From Bacteroides pyogenes DSM 20611 = JCM 6294 (GTDB lineage Bacteria > Bacteroidota > Bacteroidia > Bacteroidales > Bacteroidaceae): a DNA stretch of 45,127 bases. The DNA is taken from positions 90,004 to 135,130 of the forward strand of contig NZ_KE386624.1 in assembly GCF_000428105.1 (NCBI RefSeq). Direction: 5' to 3'. Of this stretch, positions 6,003 to 13,890 are shown in pieces; position 1 is the stretch's first letter, and each line of letters opens with the position of its first letter. A program made the translations under genes and the position numbers. The notes under the pieces were generated by a model. That model searched no databases. It saw only the letters and a list, made by a program, of their open reading frames with translations, and was not told the DNA's origin.

Positions 6003-6646
6003 AATTCTTTGTATTCAAAGGTCAATAAATTCGCATAACAATGATGACTGTGGAAAACACAAAAACACACTCTTTCTTTACAGTGGGTTGGCTGTAAGCT
6101 CCATCTTGATGACACATCGCACTGTGAAGTTGGCAGTCACGGCACCTACTTTAGATTCGGCAGCACCATACACATTTATCTTTTTATTATTCAGTAAATT
6201 CTTTTCTATACGCTTCAATACAGCTTGCTCTGCCACAGTGATGGTTGTTCCCTGTCGTTTCATTTCAGGCAGGTTGACATTGTCTTCTTTACAAATGGTA
6301 GAGCCATCTATTTTCAAAATCAAATCATACGTGGCATCGCTTCCTTTATAATCGGGGAGGCTTACAATGACACTTTTCACCGTGATATTCTCTAAATAAT
6401 CTATGTACTCCTTTATTTTCGGATTACTTTCCAGCGATACGGTTATTTGCTCATCACCCGATGTATCGTTGTTCAACCTGACAGGAATATCAATTTGGGC
6501 TTCAGACTGAAATTTCACGTTTGCCAAATCTTTTACTTTATCACATCCACTGCATACTGCAAGTGTCGCAAGCAAACTAAATAATAACAATAAATGCTTC
6601 TTCATAATTCTTTGTATTTAAAAGGTTAATAATTTTGCATAACTTC
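5964..6646 (-). repeat. Duplicated leader plus signal-peptide DNA (two copies, about 5964-6043 and 6578-6646)
   Basis: The DNA before and across the starts of the two MKKHLLLLF lipoprotein genes is nearly the same: ATACAAAGAATTATGAAGAA, and on through the first nine codons, with a similar GTTATGC block about 30 nt upstream. The genes diverge after the signal peptide. The likely origin is a local duplication or recombination at the 5' end that swaps one export/expression cassette onto different bodies. Confidence 0.7.
6078..6605 (-). CDS. Putative lipoprotein, unknown function
   Basis: 175 residues. The signal MKKHLLLLFSLLATLAVCSGC has its lipobox cysteine probably at 21 (CSGC). The mature part begins DKVKDLANVKFQSEAQIDIP and alternates beta-strand-like segments (IDYLENITVKSVIVSLPDY, then ATYDLILKIDG), suggesting a small beta-sandwich. 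I do not recognise a family. It is leftward, downstream of an outer-membrane barrel gene and upstream of a frameshifted lipoprotein that shares its leader and signal-coding DNA. Exported to the envelope by inference from the lipobox. Confidence 0.8.
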   Translation of the reverse strand: MKKHLLLLFSLLATLAVCSGCDKVKDLANVKFQSEAQIDIPVRLNNDTSGDEQITVSLESNPKIKEYIDYLENITVKSVIVSLPDYKGSDATYDLILKIDGSTICKEDNVNLPEMKRQGTTITVAEQAVLKRIEKNLLNNKKINVYGAAESKVGAVTANFTVRCVIKMELTANPL

Positions 6647-6849
6647 TATAGTTCACAATTATCTCAACACGCCCCTTTCCTTTCTTCAGACGTGTCTGTT
6701 TTGATCTGAAATCGTTATTAATCCATCCTTATAATATAATAGGAAATTGGTATTCTCTTTGCCAGAAGTTCAATGTTTTCATCATCCTACGTCCTAACAT
6801 GACTCAGATAAACATTGCCTTGGCCCCTCCTGTTTTATATCAACGGACG

Positions 6850-7521
6850 TCAAAAGACGAGTCCGAACGTCAAGTCGAGCGAACGGACTTTTGAATGTTC
6901 AGAAATCTCATTCAAGTCTATCGAATAGCCGATACCCGCCATAAACTTGTTGTTGAAACGAGCGCGAAGCCCAAAATGAAGGCCGAACTGCACACGCTTG
7001 AATTTTATCAGAGCATCGTCTGAAAAAAGATCTTCTCCGTCATTTTTCGCTATGATATTACCCCGCAAATAGAGTCCTGCATAAGGATCGAGATTGATGC
7101 CATCGCTAATCGGGAAAGTATAGATGGCACTGACGGGTATCCTAACGGACAGCATCTTGAATTTATCCTTAAATTGATATTGGAGTATGGCACCCGGCTC
7201 GAAGTAAAACGGTGTGCCGCCCATGTTGATAGCTTTGAGATAGCCGGCGGAAAGGCAGGAATAACTTACACTGCTATCTCCACTCTTTAAACTGACCGCA
7301 TTATACTGCAAGATGGCCGCATTGAAGCCTTCGTAATCAGACGAGCTGTGACTCTTAGTCTGCTTCTTCTGCTGTGCTTTCTGCTGGTTTTGCGACTGTG
7401 ACTGTGACTGCTTGTTTTGCTTTCTCTCTTTCAGCTGGTCAAGTGTAATCACCTGTTGCGCGGAAATTGAGGCGCAGACTACCACGAATGCCGCCATCAT
7501 TAAAAATCTGAATCGTTTCAT
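6850..7521 (-). CDS. Outer-membrane beta-barrel (porin-family) protein
   Basis: 223 residues. Cleavable signal MKRFRFLMMAAFVVVCASISAQ, a Gln/Lys/Ser-rich linker (residues about 35-60, several QSQ repeats), then alternating strands with terminal aromatics: AGYLKAINMGGTPFYFEPGA, then LDPYAGLYLRGNII, then QFGLHFGLRARFNNKFMAGIGY, ending DLTFGLVF with a terminal Phe as barrel proteins need for BAM recognition. Probably an 8-stranded barrel. It follows the coiled-coil lipoprotein gene by 36 bp in the same direction, so the two are likely an operon. Substrate unknown. Confidence 0.8.
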   Translation of the reverse strand: MKRFRFLMMAAFVVVCASISAQQVITLDQLKERKQNKQSQSQSQNQQKAQQKKQTKSHSSSDYEGFNAAILQYNAVSLKSGDSSVSYSCLSAGYLKAINMGGTPFYFEPGAILQYQFKDKFKMLSVRIPVSAIYTFPISDGINLDPYAGLYLRGNIIAKNDGEDLFSDDALIKFKRVQFGLHFGLRARFNNKFMAGIGYSIDLNEISEHSKVRSLDLTFGLVF

Positions 7522-7557
7522 AATAGAAGAAAAATTAAAAGTTAATTATTATGAGAT

Positions 7558-8406
7558 TTAATTGGTTTGAATAATCAGGTATTTCGTGTTACTCCAGAAA
7601 GCCTCCGGGTCTAAAATGTGAATTTCCGAAGCTTCCTTTCCTTTGCGCACAATCTCGTAGGAAGAAGAGGGCATGGTTGAGAGTACTTTCGGTTTGCCTG
7701 CGGGAATCTCCATTCCGCCAAAAGTGTGCGTGTCCACTTCCGTGAAAAGCTCGTGTGGCAAATCATCATAGTTCACCTTAGACTTCTTCAAGATTCCACT
7801 TTCTTTCAAAATCTTTTTGGAACCCATAACTATAAAGCCTTTTCCTATTTTCGCGCTGCTCATCAACTTTTCCTGTTCTTGCAGCTTTTGGCTGAGCGCT
7901 TGGTTATCTTGCCCCATAGAAGTCAACTTATCACGCAGTTGAGCGATGTTTACGTTCTTATGGTCCAGCTCATTTTTCAGATTAGTTATCATTTTGTCCT
8001 TTTCGTCGATCTGCCGGTTCAGATAATCGACAAGCGTTTCCAGCTTCTTCATATCCATGCCTTTGGCTTCCAGCAAAGCGCCCATTCTCTGTATTTTTTC
8101 GCGCTGCTCCATAAGTGTATTGGCAAAGGAATCCAGATTTTTCTTCAACTGTTCTTTATCTACCAATGTTCCCTCCGTACCTTTATTCGAAAAGAAAAGC
8201 CGACCCTCTTGTTTGGCAATCGTGTCAAGTCCTTCGGAAAGAACAGACACAAACGAAGTCATGTTTTCGAGGATACTCTGGTTTTGCGCATTGATGGTCT
8301 CTAAAGAGTCCACCTGCTTTCTCAATTTGTCGGCTGCTCCATTGCCGCAAGCCGCTATGCCGATCAGAACAAGGATAGCTGTAAAAAAATACAAAAATTT
8401 TCGCAT
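7558..8406 (-). CDS. Lipoprotein with long periplasmic coiled coil
   Basis: 282 residues. Signal and lipobox MRKFLYFFTAILVLIGIAAC place the lipidated Cys at 20. Residues about 25-190 are a long coiled coil (KLRKQVDSLETINAQN, then LNRQIDEKDKMITNLKNEL, then LSQKLQEQEKLM). The C-terminal globular part includes KIGKGFIVMGSKKILKESGIL and a beta-rich end. Such proteins span the periplasm from a membrane anchor. It lies upstream of the barrel gene at 7521 and may work with it. No enzymatic motif seen. Confidence 0.8.
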   Translation of the reverse strand: MRKFLYFFTAILVLIGIAACGNGAADKLRKQVDSLETINAQNQSILENMTSFVSVLSEGLDTIAKQEGRLFFSNKGTEGTLVDKEQLKKNLDSFANTLMEQREKIQRMGALLEAKGMDMKKLETLVDYLNRQIDEKDKMITNLKNELDHKNVNIAQLRDKLTSMGQDNQALSQKLQEQEKLMSSAKIGKGFIVMGSKKILKESGILKKSKVNYDDLPHELFTEVDTHTFGGMEIPAGKPKVLSTMPSSSYEIVRKGKEASEIHILDPEAFWSNTKYLIIQTN

Positions 8407-8586
8407 ACTTTTTAGATTGTTTATTAAATAAGTTTTATCAATAATTTTATCAAAAAGATTAGAGATTATTGTTTCTGCTTACGTATTTCTTCTATTAAGT
8501 ATTAGTTTTAAAAGCTGCCTTATCTAAAAACAACTTTCACCTTACTGAATATTTTTGTTAAATATAGGAAATATATGCTTTGACTT

Positions 8587-8670
8587 GACTAATAAATCGT
8601 ACAAATCAACTAATAAATCGTACAAATCGACTAGCGAATCGTACAAATCAGCCAACAAATCTTATAAAAT
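8587..8670 (+). repeat. 21-bp imperfect tandem repeat, four units
   Basis: Units at 8587, 8608, 8629 and 8650, each 21 bp; the first two differ at one base, the third at a few, the fourth is diverged. The core is AATAAATCGTACAAATC. The 21-nt period equals seven codons, and one forward frame reads SYKSTNK-type heptads with synonymous differences between copies, but no ATG precedes it. The rest of the 316-bp gap between the TtcA-like gene and the coiled-coil lipoprotein gene is AT-rich with no gene seen. Confidence 0.8.
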
Positions 8671-8722
8671 TTTATATTTGAGTACGTTTTGAGAAGACAG
8701 AGGAAAAGGGAGAGCAACAATT

Positions 8723-9466
8723 TTATATTTTATCCGGCAAAAGCTCCTCCTGCACATTCGTCATGCTTGCCCACAGGCTATAACGGGCTTCGGGGTTCAT
8801 CGCCTCCAAACGGCGGAGCACCTCTTTCATCTCGCTGCGGCCGGAGTCCGACTCGTAGGGGCAGTTTTTCACCTGAGGGAGGTAACCGCGCAACGCCGCC
8901 AGCTCCGCCAAGTCCGACTCGTGCACGAGGCACATCGGGCGGATGATGGTCATGTCGAACTTCTTCATCACCAGCCGCGGCGGCATGGTGCCGAACGCGC
9001 CCTGATAGGTGATGTTCATGAGCAGCGTCTCCAGAATATCGTCCATGTGATGCCCCAAAGCAATCTTGTTGCACCCCATCTCCTTGGCAACGGTGAAAAG
9101 CGCCTTGCGGCGGTTCCACGAGCAGAGGAAGCAGGGCGATTTCCGCATGTCGGTAGAGGCGTCGAACGAGGTTTCGCGCAGCACGAACTCCACCCCGTGC
9201 GCCTCGCAATGCGCCCGCAGGTAGGCGGCATCGCTACGGTAGGCGATGTTGCTCATCACCACGTGGAGAGCCGCCACCGAGAAACGGGGCTTGTGGATGC
9301 GCGCCCTTCGCCCCAGCAGTTCGACCAGCGCGAGCGAGTCTTTCCCGCCCGAAAGTCCGATGAGTATCCTGTCGCCCTCTTCAATGAGGCCGTATTGCAC
9401 CACGCCCTTGGCAAAACGCCTCTCGATGCGGCGCAGCGTCTTTTCTTCTTCCGTAAATTTCGTCAT
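8723..9466 (-). CDS. ttcA: TtcA-family PP-loop tRNA thiolase
   Basis: 247 residues. The PP-loop ATP-binding motif LIGLSGGKDSLALVELL lies near residues 34-50. The paired cysteines are in SPCFLCSWNRRKALF (about 110-125), and a third conserved Cys is in VKNCPYESDSGR (about 200). GCNKIALGHHMDDILETLLMN is the family signature. Three Cys plus the PP-loop match the [4Fe-4S]-dependent TtcA group, which makes 2-thiocytidine at tRNA position 32. It is shorter than the E. coli protein (311) but has all motifs. Its promoter box (TATTTTTG, minus 9493-9486) lies 20 bp upstream. Transcribed leftward, divergent from the TPR gene. Confidence 0.9.
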   Translation of the reverse strand: MTKFTEEEKTLRRIERRFAKGVVQYGLIEEGDRILIGLSGGKDSLALVELLGRRARIHKPRFSVAALHVVMSNIAYRSDAAYLRAHCEAHGVEFVLRETSFDASTDMRKSPCFLCSWNRRKALFTVAKEMGCNKIALGHHMDDILETLLMNITYQGAFGTMPPRLVMKKFDMTIIRPMCLVHESDLAELAALRGYLPQVKNCPYESDSGRSEMKEVLRRLEAMNPEARYSLWASMTNVQEELLPDKI

Positions 9467-9485
9467 ACCATGCTATAAACGGATG

Positions 9486-9493
9486 CAAAAATA
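9486..9493 (-). promoter_or_regulatory. -7 box (TATTTTTG) of the ttcA-like gene
   Basis: Reverse-strand TATTTTTG fits TAnnTTTG and lies 19 bp before the ATG at 9466, implying a leader of under 20 nt. Confidence 0.5.
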
Positions 9494-9566
9494 AACGAAA
9501 AGAATCATTTAAAGAAGAATTAACAAAATAGAATGGGGCAAAAAGGGTTTATTGCCGATAAATTTG

Positions 9567-9574
9567 TATTTTTG
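9567..9574 (+). promoter_or_regulatory. -7 box (TATTTTTG) of the TPR/PD40 gene
   Basis: TATTTTTG fits TAnnTTTG and lies 32 bp before the ATG at 9607. It probably drives the TPR gene and the nfeD gene 23 bp after it. Confidence 0.5.
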
Positions 9575-9606
9575 GACAAGCTAACCCAAGCAAATGTGAA
9601 GAAAAC

Positions 9607-11034
9607 ATGAAGAAAAAACAGATACTAACCATCCTTTGCAGCTTCCTCCTCGCCGGCCTTTCGGCACAGACACTCGAAGAGGCGCGCGAGCTTTTCGCCA
9701 AGGGGGAATACGAAAAGGCTAAGCCGGTATTCAGAATACAGCTGAAAGCGCAGCCGGGAAACGGCAATTACAACTACTGGTACGGCGTATGCTGCCTGAA
9801 AACGGGACAGCCGGAAGAGGCGGTGCCGCATCTGGAGACTGCCGTGAAAAAGCGGGTGACAGGGGGGCAACTGCATCTGGGGCAGGCGTACGACGCCACG
9901 TACCGGTATGAAGACGCGGTGGCCTGTTTCGAGAAATACGTGGCCGACCTGAAACGCCTGAAACGCCCGGCGGAAGAAGGGGAACGGCTGCTGGAACGGA
10001 GCAAGGCCCGCCTGCGGATGCTGAAAGGGGTGGAAAAGGTGTGCGTGATAGACAGCTTCACGGTGGATAAAGAGCGGTTTCTCGAGGCTTACAAGATAAG
10101 CGGGGAGTCGGGCAAGCTGCACACGTACAACGCTTTCTTCGGCACCGAAGGGAAGCATCCGGGCACGGTGTACGAGACTGAGATAGGAAACAGGATATAC
10201 TACGGCGACGACGGCGGAGAGGGAACGTTGAGCGTATTCTCGCGGAGCAGGCTCGGCAACGAATGGGGAGCGGCGCGCCCGTTGCCCGAAAACATCAACG
10301 GAAAGGGAAATACCGGCTATCCGTTCGTGATGACCGACGGGGCGACGGTGTACTACGCCACCGACGGCGAAGGTCTGGGGGGATACGACATCTACGTGAC
10401 GCGGTACAACACGAATACCGACACTTACCTCACCCCCGAAAACGTGGGGATGCCGTTCAACTCGCCCTACAACGACTATATGTACGTAATCGACGAGTAC
10501 AACAACTTGGGATGGTTCGCTTCCGACCGCTTCCAGCCCGAAGGGAAGGTGTGCGTGTATGTGTTCATCCCCAACACCTCGAAGCAGACGTACGACTACG
10601 AATCGGCGGAGCCGGGGCACATCGTGCGGATGGCAAAGCTGCATTCGCTGAAAGAGACATGGGAAGACGAGGAGGCGGTGGCAGCGGCGAAGAAACGGCT
10701 CGAGGCCGCCCTGAACTACCGCCCGAAGCAACAGCGGGCGATGGATTTCGAGTTTGTGATAGACGACCGCAGGACGTACTATCTGCTGAGCGACTTCCGC
10801 TCGGAAGAGGCGAAGGAGATGTTCCGGCAGTACCAACAGTTGGAAAAGGACTACCGCCTGCAACGGGAAAAGCTGGACGCTCAACGTGAGGAGTACGCCC
10901 AAGCCGGCGAGAGCGAACGGGCGGTGATGGCGCCCGCCATTCGCGACCTTGAGGAAAGGGTGTTGCAAATGGCTCTGGAAATGGACAGCATGAGGAGGGG
11001 CATACGCAACGCGGAAATAAACGACACCAAATAA
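9607..11034 (+). CDS. Secreted TPR protein with PD40/WD40-like segment and C-terminal coiled coil
   Basis: 475 residues. Signal peptide MKKKQILTILCSFLLAGLSAQ. TPR-type helices occupy residues about 22-130 (ARELFAKGEYEKAKPVF, then YWYGVCCLKTGQPEEAVPHLETAV, then YEDAVACFEKYV). A beta-propeller-like section follows, with PD40 features (NGKGNTGYPFVMTDGATVYY, then GLGGYDIYVTRYN, then NLGWFASDR). The end is a coiled coil (EMFRQYQQLEKDYRLQREKL and on to 470). The order resembles the N-terminal part of PorE-like envelope proteins but there is no OmpA domain. Probably a periplasmic scaffold. Cotranscribed with nfeD. Confidence 0.8.
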   Translation: MKKKQILTILCSFLLAGLSAQTLEEARELFAKGEYEKAKPVFRIQLKAQPGNGNYNYWYGVCCLKTGQPEEAVPHLETAVKKRVTGGQLHLGQAYDATYRYEDAVACFEKYVADLKRLKRPAEEGERLLERSKARLRMLKGVEKVCVIDSFTVDKERFLEAYKISGESGKLHTYNAFFGTEGKHPGTVYETEIGNRIYYGDDGGEGTLSVFSRSRLGNEWGAARPLPENINGKGNTGYPFVMTDGATVYYATDGEGLGGYDIYVTRYNTNTDTYLTPENVGMPFNSPYNDYMYVIDEYNNLGWFASDRFQPEGKVCVYVFIPNTSKQTYDYESAEPGHIVRMAKLHSLKETWEDEEAVAAAKKRLEAALNYRPKQQRAMDFEFVIDDRRTYYLLSDFRSEEAKEMFRQYQQLEKDYRLQREKLDAQREEYAQAGESERAVMAPAIRDLEERVLQMALEMDSMRRGIRNAEINDTK

Positions 11035-11057
11035 ATAACACCCAATAAACAAGACTT

Positions 11058-11528
11058 ATGGAAATATTTATCATTGCGGTTCTCATTATCACGGCAATCG
11101 TCATCTTTCTGTTAGAGTTATTCGTCATCCCCGGGCTCAGCTTGGCCGGCTTCGCGGCGGTAGGCTGCATGCTGTATGCCAACTACTACGCCTTTACCCG
11201 CTTGGGCATGACGGGCGGTCTCGTCACGCTGGCCGTATCGGTAATTGCCGGGGTAGGCTCGATCGTATGGTTTATGCGTTCGAAAACGCTCGACAAGCTG
11301 GCGTTGAAGAAAGACATCGACTCTAAGGTAGACCGCAGCGCGGAAAAGAGCGTGAAGGTAGGCGACACGGGTATAAGCACCACCCGGCTCGCACAAATCG
11401 GATACGCCGAAATCAACGGAAATATCGTGGAGGTGAGGTCGATCGACGGCTTCCTCGACGAAAAGACGCCCATCGTGGTGCGGCGCATCACCGACGGAAC
11501 GATTCTGGTGGAGCGGCAAACGAATTAA
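11058..11528 (+). CDS. nfeD: NfeD-family membrane protein (short form)
   Basis: 156 residues. There are two to three membrane segments: FIIAVLIITAIVIFLLELFV (3-22), then SLAGFAAVGCMLYANYY and LVTLAVSVIAGVGSIVWF. A C-terminal OB-fold-like domain follows (VGDTGISTTRLAQIGYAEING, then VEVRSIDGFLDEKTPIVVRRI). This is the short NfeD type that pairs with the flotillin-like FloA, whose gene lies 183 bp downstream. The TPR gene ends 23 bp upstream, so it may be cotranscribed. Confidence 0.9.
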   Translation: MEIFIIAVLIITAIVIFLLELFVIPGLSLAGFAAVGCMLYANYYAFTRLGMTGGLVTLAVSVIAGVGSIVWFMRSKTLDKLALKKDIDSKVDRSAEKSVKVGDTGISTTRLAQIGYAEINGNIVEVRSIDGFLDEKTPIVVRRITDGTILVERQTN

Positions 11529-11622
11529 TGTTTGTTCATATAAAATTAACGCTTGCAGGCTAAATATAATATTATGATACGTATATATAGTATGGTGTAA
11601 ATATATACAGTAAAACAATAGG

Positions 11623-11666
11623 GCAAAGCGATAAGCCAAGCCCCAAAGCAAAGCGATAAGCCAAGC
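11623..11666 (+). repeat. Two copies of a 19-bp direct repeat between nfeD and floA
   Basis: GCAAAGCGATAAGCCAAGC occurs at 11623-11641 and again exactly at 11648-11666, a 25-bp period. The surrounding 183-bp gap is otherwise AT-rich with no gene or clear TAnnTTTG box. Confidence 0.85.
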
Positions 11667-11711
11667 TGTATCATAAATAAAATAAACATAATCAATTAAA
11701 TAATCTATTCA

Positions 11712-12713
11712 ATGGAAACATCCGTTTATTTACCCATTATCCTGATTGCGGGAGGTATCATCTTCCTGGCCATCTTCTTTCATTATGTACCGTTTTTCCT
11801 GTGGCTTTCGGCCAAAGTGTCCGGAGTGAACATCTCGCTGGTGCAGCTCTTCCTGATGCGCATCAGGAACGTGCCGCCGTATATCATCGTGCCGGGCATG
11901 ATAGAAGCGCATAAGGCGGGACTGAAAGATATCACGCGCGACGAACTGGAAGCGCACTATCTGGCGGGCGGACACGTGGAGAAGGTGGTGCACGCGCTTG
12001 TATCGGCTTCGAAAGCGAACATCGAACTGCCGTTTCAGATGGCTACCGCTATCGACCTTGCGGGACGCGACGTGTTCGAGGCCGTGCAAATGTCTGTCAA
12101 CCCGAAGGTTATCGACACTCCGCCGGTGACTGCCGTTGCCAAAGACGGCATCCAGCTGATCGCCAAAGCACGGGTGACGGTGCGCGCCAACATCCGCCAG
12201 CTGGTGGGCGGCGCAGGCGAAGACACGATTCTCGCGCGTGTGGGCGAGGGTATCGTTTCGTCCATCGGTTCGTCAGAGAACCATAAGTCGGTGCTGGAAA
12301 ACCCCGACTCTATCTCCAAACTGGTATTGCGCAAGGGACTGGATGCGGGAACTGCTTTCGAAATCCTATCCATCGACATCGCCGATATCGACATAGGTAA
12401 GAACATCGGGGCCGCCCTGCAGATAGATCAGGCGAACGCCGACAAGAACATCGCGCAGGCAAAAGCGGAGGAACGCCGGGCAATGGCGGTGGCTTCGGAA
12501 CAGGAGATGAAAGCCAAAGCACAGGAGGCCCGCGCCAAGGTGATAGAGGCCGAAGCCGAAGTGCCGAAAGCCATGGCGGAAGCGTTCCGCAACGGGAATC
12601 TGGGCATCATGGACTACTACCGGATGAAGAACATAGAGGCGGACACCTCGATGCGTGAAAACATCGCCAAGCCGTCGTCGGGCAGCGTAACGAACCAGCC
12701 GCTGAGCAAGTAG
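11712..12713 (+). CDS. floA: Flotillin-like protein FloA
   Basis: 333 residues, the usual FloA (UPF0365) length. An N-terminal membrane hairpin covers [24 protein letters not shown] (8-31). Then come the family-typical [20 protein letters not shown] and the SPFH region with [20 protein letters not shown] and [22 protein letters not shown]-terminal Ala/Glu-rich coiled coil follows ([20 protein letters not shown]). Flotillins organise membrane microdomains as oligomers; NfeD is the standard partner and is encoded directly upstream. Confidence 0.95.
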   Translation: METSVYLPIILIAGGIIFLAIFFHYVPFFLWLSAKVSGVNISLVQLFLMRIRNVPPYIIVPGMIEAHKAGLKDITRDELEAHYLAGGHVEKVVHALVSASKANIELPFQMATAIDLAGRDVFEAVQMSVNPKVIDTPPVTAVAKDGIQLIAKARVTVRANIRQLVGGAGEDTILARVGEGIVSSIGSSENHKSVLENPDSISKLVLRKGLDAGTAFEILSIDIADIDIGKNIGAALQIDQANADKNIAQAKAEERRAMAVASEQEMKAKAQEARAKVIEAEAEVPKAMAEAFRNGNLGIMDYYRMKNIEADTSMRENIAKPSSGSVTNQPLSK

Positions 12714-12745
12714 CAAGGGGCAAACGCTTTAAATTCAATAAAGTT

Positions 12746-12876
12746 TCGCCGGGCAAATGGGAATAAACAAGCCGGTGAAAGCCCTGAAAGGGAGTACTTG
12801 TACATCCCATTAGTCGCCGGACAAATGGGGACAAACAAGCCGGTGAAAGCCCTGAAAGGAAAGGCCTGTACCCCAC
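12746..12876 (+). repeat. Two tandem copies of a ~65-bp intergenic repeat (68-bp period)
   Basis: Copy 1 is at 12746-12810 and copy 2 at 12814-12876. Both contain ACAAGCCGGTGAAAGCCCTG followed by AAAGG, and both start TCGCCGGRCAAATGGG. On the reverse strand they give short repeated frames (GFHRLV), but these carry no start or conserved length. The gap between floA and the phosphorylase gene (260 bp) holds nothing else I can identify. The copies contain a short inverted pair (TCCCAT/ATGGGA type) between units. Confidence 0.85.
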
Positions 12877-12973
12877 AAGCTCCAGAGCAAACGGCGAATG
12901 TTATCAACTTGAGTTATTAACACGGCAACTCCCGCGAATCGGAAACACGGGAATGCCTCAAAATTATATAGCA

Positions 12974-13852
12974 ATGAAAAAATATTTTCCTTCATCGGAA
13001 CTCATCATCAATGAAGACGGGAGTGTATTCCACCTTCACCTGAAACCGGAAATGCTGGCGGACAAAGTAATCCTCGTGGGCGATCCGGGACGGGTGGCGC
13101 TGGTGGCGTCGCACTTCGAAAACAAGGAATGCGAAGTGGAAAGCCGCGAGTTTAAGACCATCACGGGAACGTACAAAGGCAAACGGATTACAGTGGTTTC
13201 CACAGGTATCGGGTGCGACAACATCGACATCGTGGTGAACGAACTGGACGCGCTTGCCAATATCGACTTCGGCACGCGGGAAGAAAAAGAGAACTTCCGC
13301 CAACTGGAATTGGTGCGCATCGGCACGTGCGGAGGGCTGCAACCCAACACTCCGGTAGGGACTTTCGTGTGCTCGCAGAAGTCGATGGGATTCGACGGCC
13401 TGCTGAATTTCTACGCCGGACGCAACGCCGTGTGCGACCTTCCTTTCGAACGCGCGTTCCTCAACCACATGGGATGGTCGGGCAACATGTGCGCCCCCGC
13501 TCCTTACGTGATCGACGCCGACAAGGAGCTGATAGACCGGATTGCCCGCGAAGACATGGTACGGGGGGTGACCATCGCCGCCGGAGGATTCTTCGGTCCG
13601 CAGGGCAGGGAACTCCGCATCCCGCTGGCTGATCCGAAGCAGAACGAAAAGATCGAATCGTTCGAATACAAGGGATTCAAAATCACCAACTTCGAGATGG
13701 AAAGCTCCGCCCTTGCCGGACTCAGCCGCCTGATGGGGCACAAAGCAATGACCGTGTGCATGGTGATTGCCAACAGGCTGATCAAAGAGGCGAACACGGG
13801 ATACAAGAACACCATCGACACGCTGATTTCGACAGTGCTCGACAGAATCTGA
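12974..13852 (+). CDS. Nucleoside phosphorylase (uridine/purine phosphorylase family)
   Basis: 292 residues from MKKYFPSSEL; an ATG 21 nt upstream (12953) is in frame but adds only seven residues of poor quality. Phosphorylase_UDP-type motifs: phosphate loop VILVGDPGRVALVASHF (about 33-49), VVSTGIGCDNIDIVVNEL, RIGTCGGLQPNTPVGTFV, and FEMESSALAGLSRLMGHKAM near the nucleoside site. It cleaves ribonucleosides with phosphate to base and ribose 1-phosphate (salvage); the exact base is not clear. It is 38 bp upstream of mnmE in the same direction. Confidence 0.9.
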   Translation: MKKYFPSSELIINEDGSVFHLHLKPEMLADKVILVGDPGRVALVASHFENKECEVESREFKTITGTYKGKRITVVSTGIGCDNIDIVVNELDALANIDFGTREEKENFRQLELVRIGTCGGLQPNTPVGTFVCSQKSMGFDGLLNFYAGRNAVCDLPFERAFLNHMGWSGNMCAPAPYVIDADKELIDRIAREDMVRGVTIAAGGFFGPQGRELRIPLADPKQNEKIESFEYKGFKITNFEMESSALAGLSRLMGHKAMTVCMVIANRLIKEANTGYKNTIDTLISTVLDRI

Positions 13853-13890
13853 CGTTTTCCAGCCGCGAAAAACATAATAACCGACAAAGA

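Noticed and set aside
9625..11052. 475-codon reverse frame opposite the TPR/PD40 gene
   Set aside because: Mirror shadow with almost the same limits; the forward gene has a signal peptide, TPR helices and a promoter.
12607..12995. Short reverse frames with GFHRLV repeats after floA
   Set aside because: They come from the 68-bp intergenic repeat; no stable start, length or codon bias.
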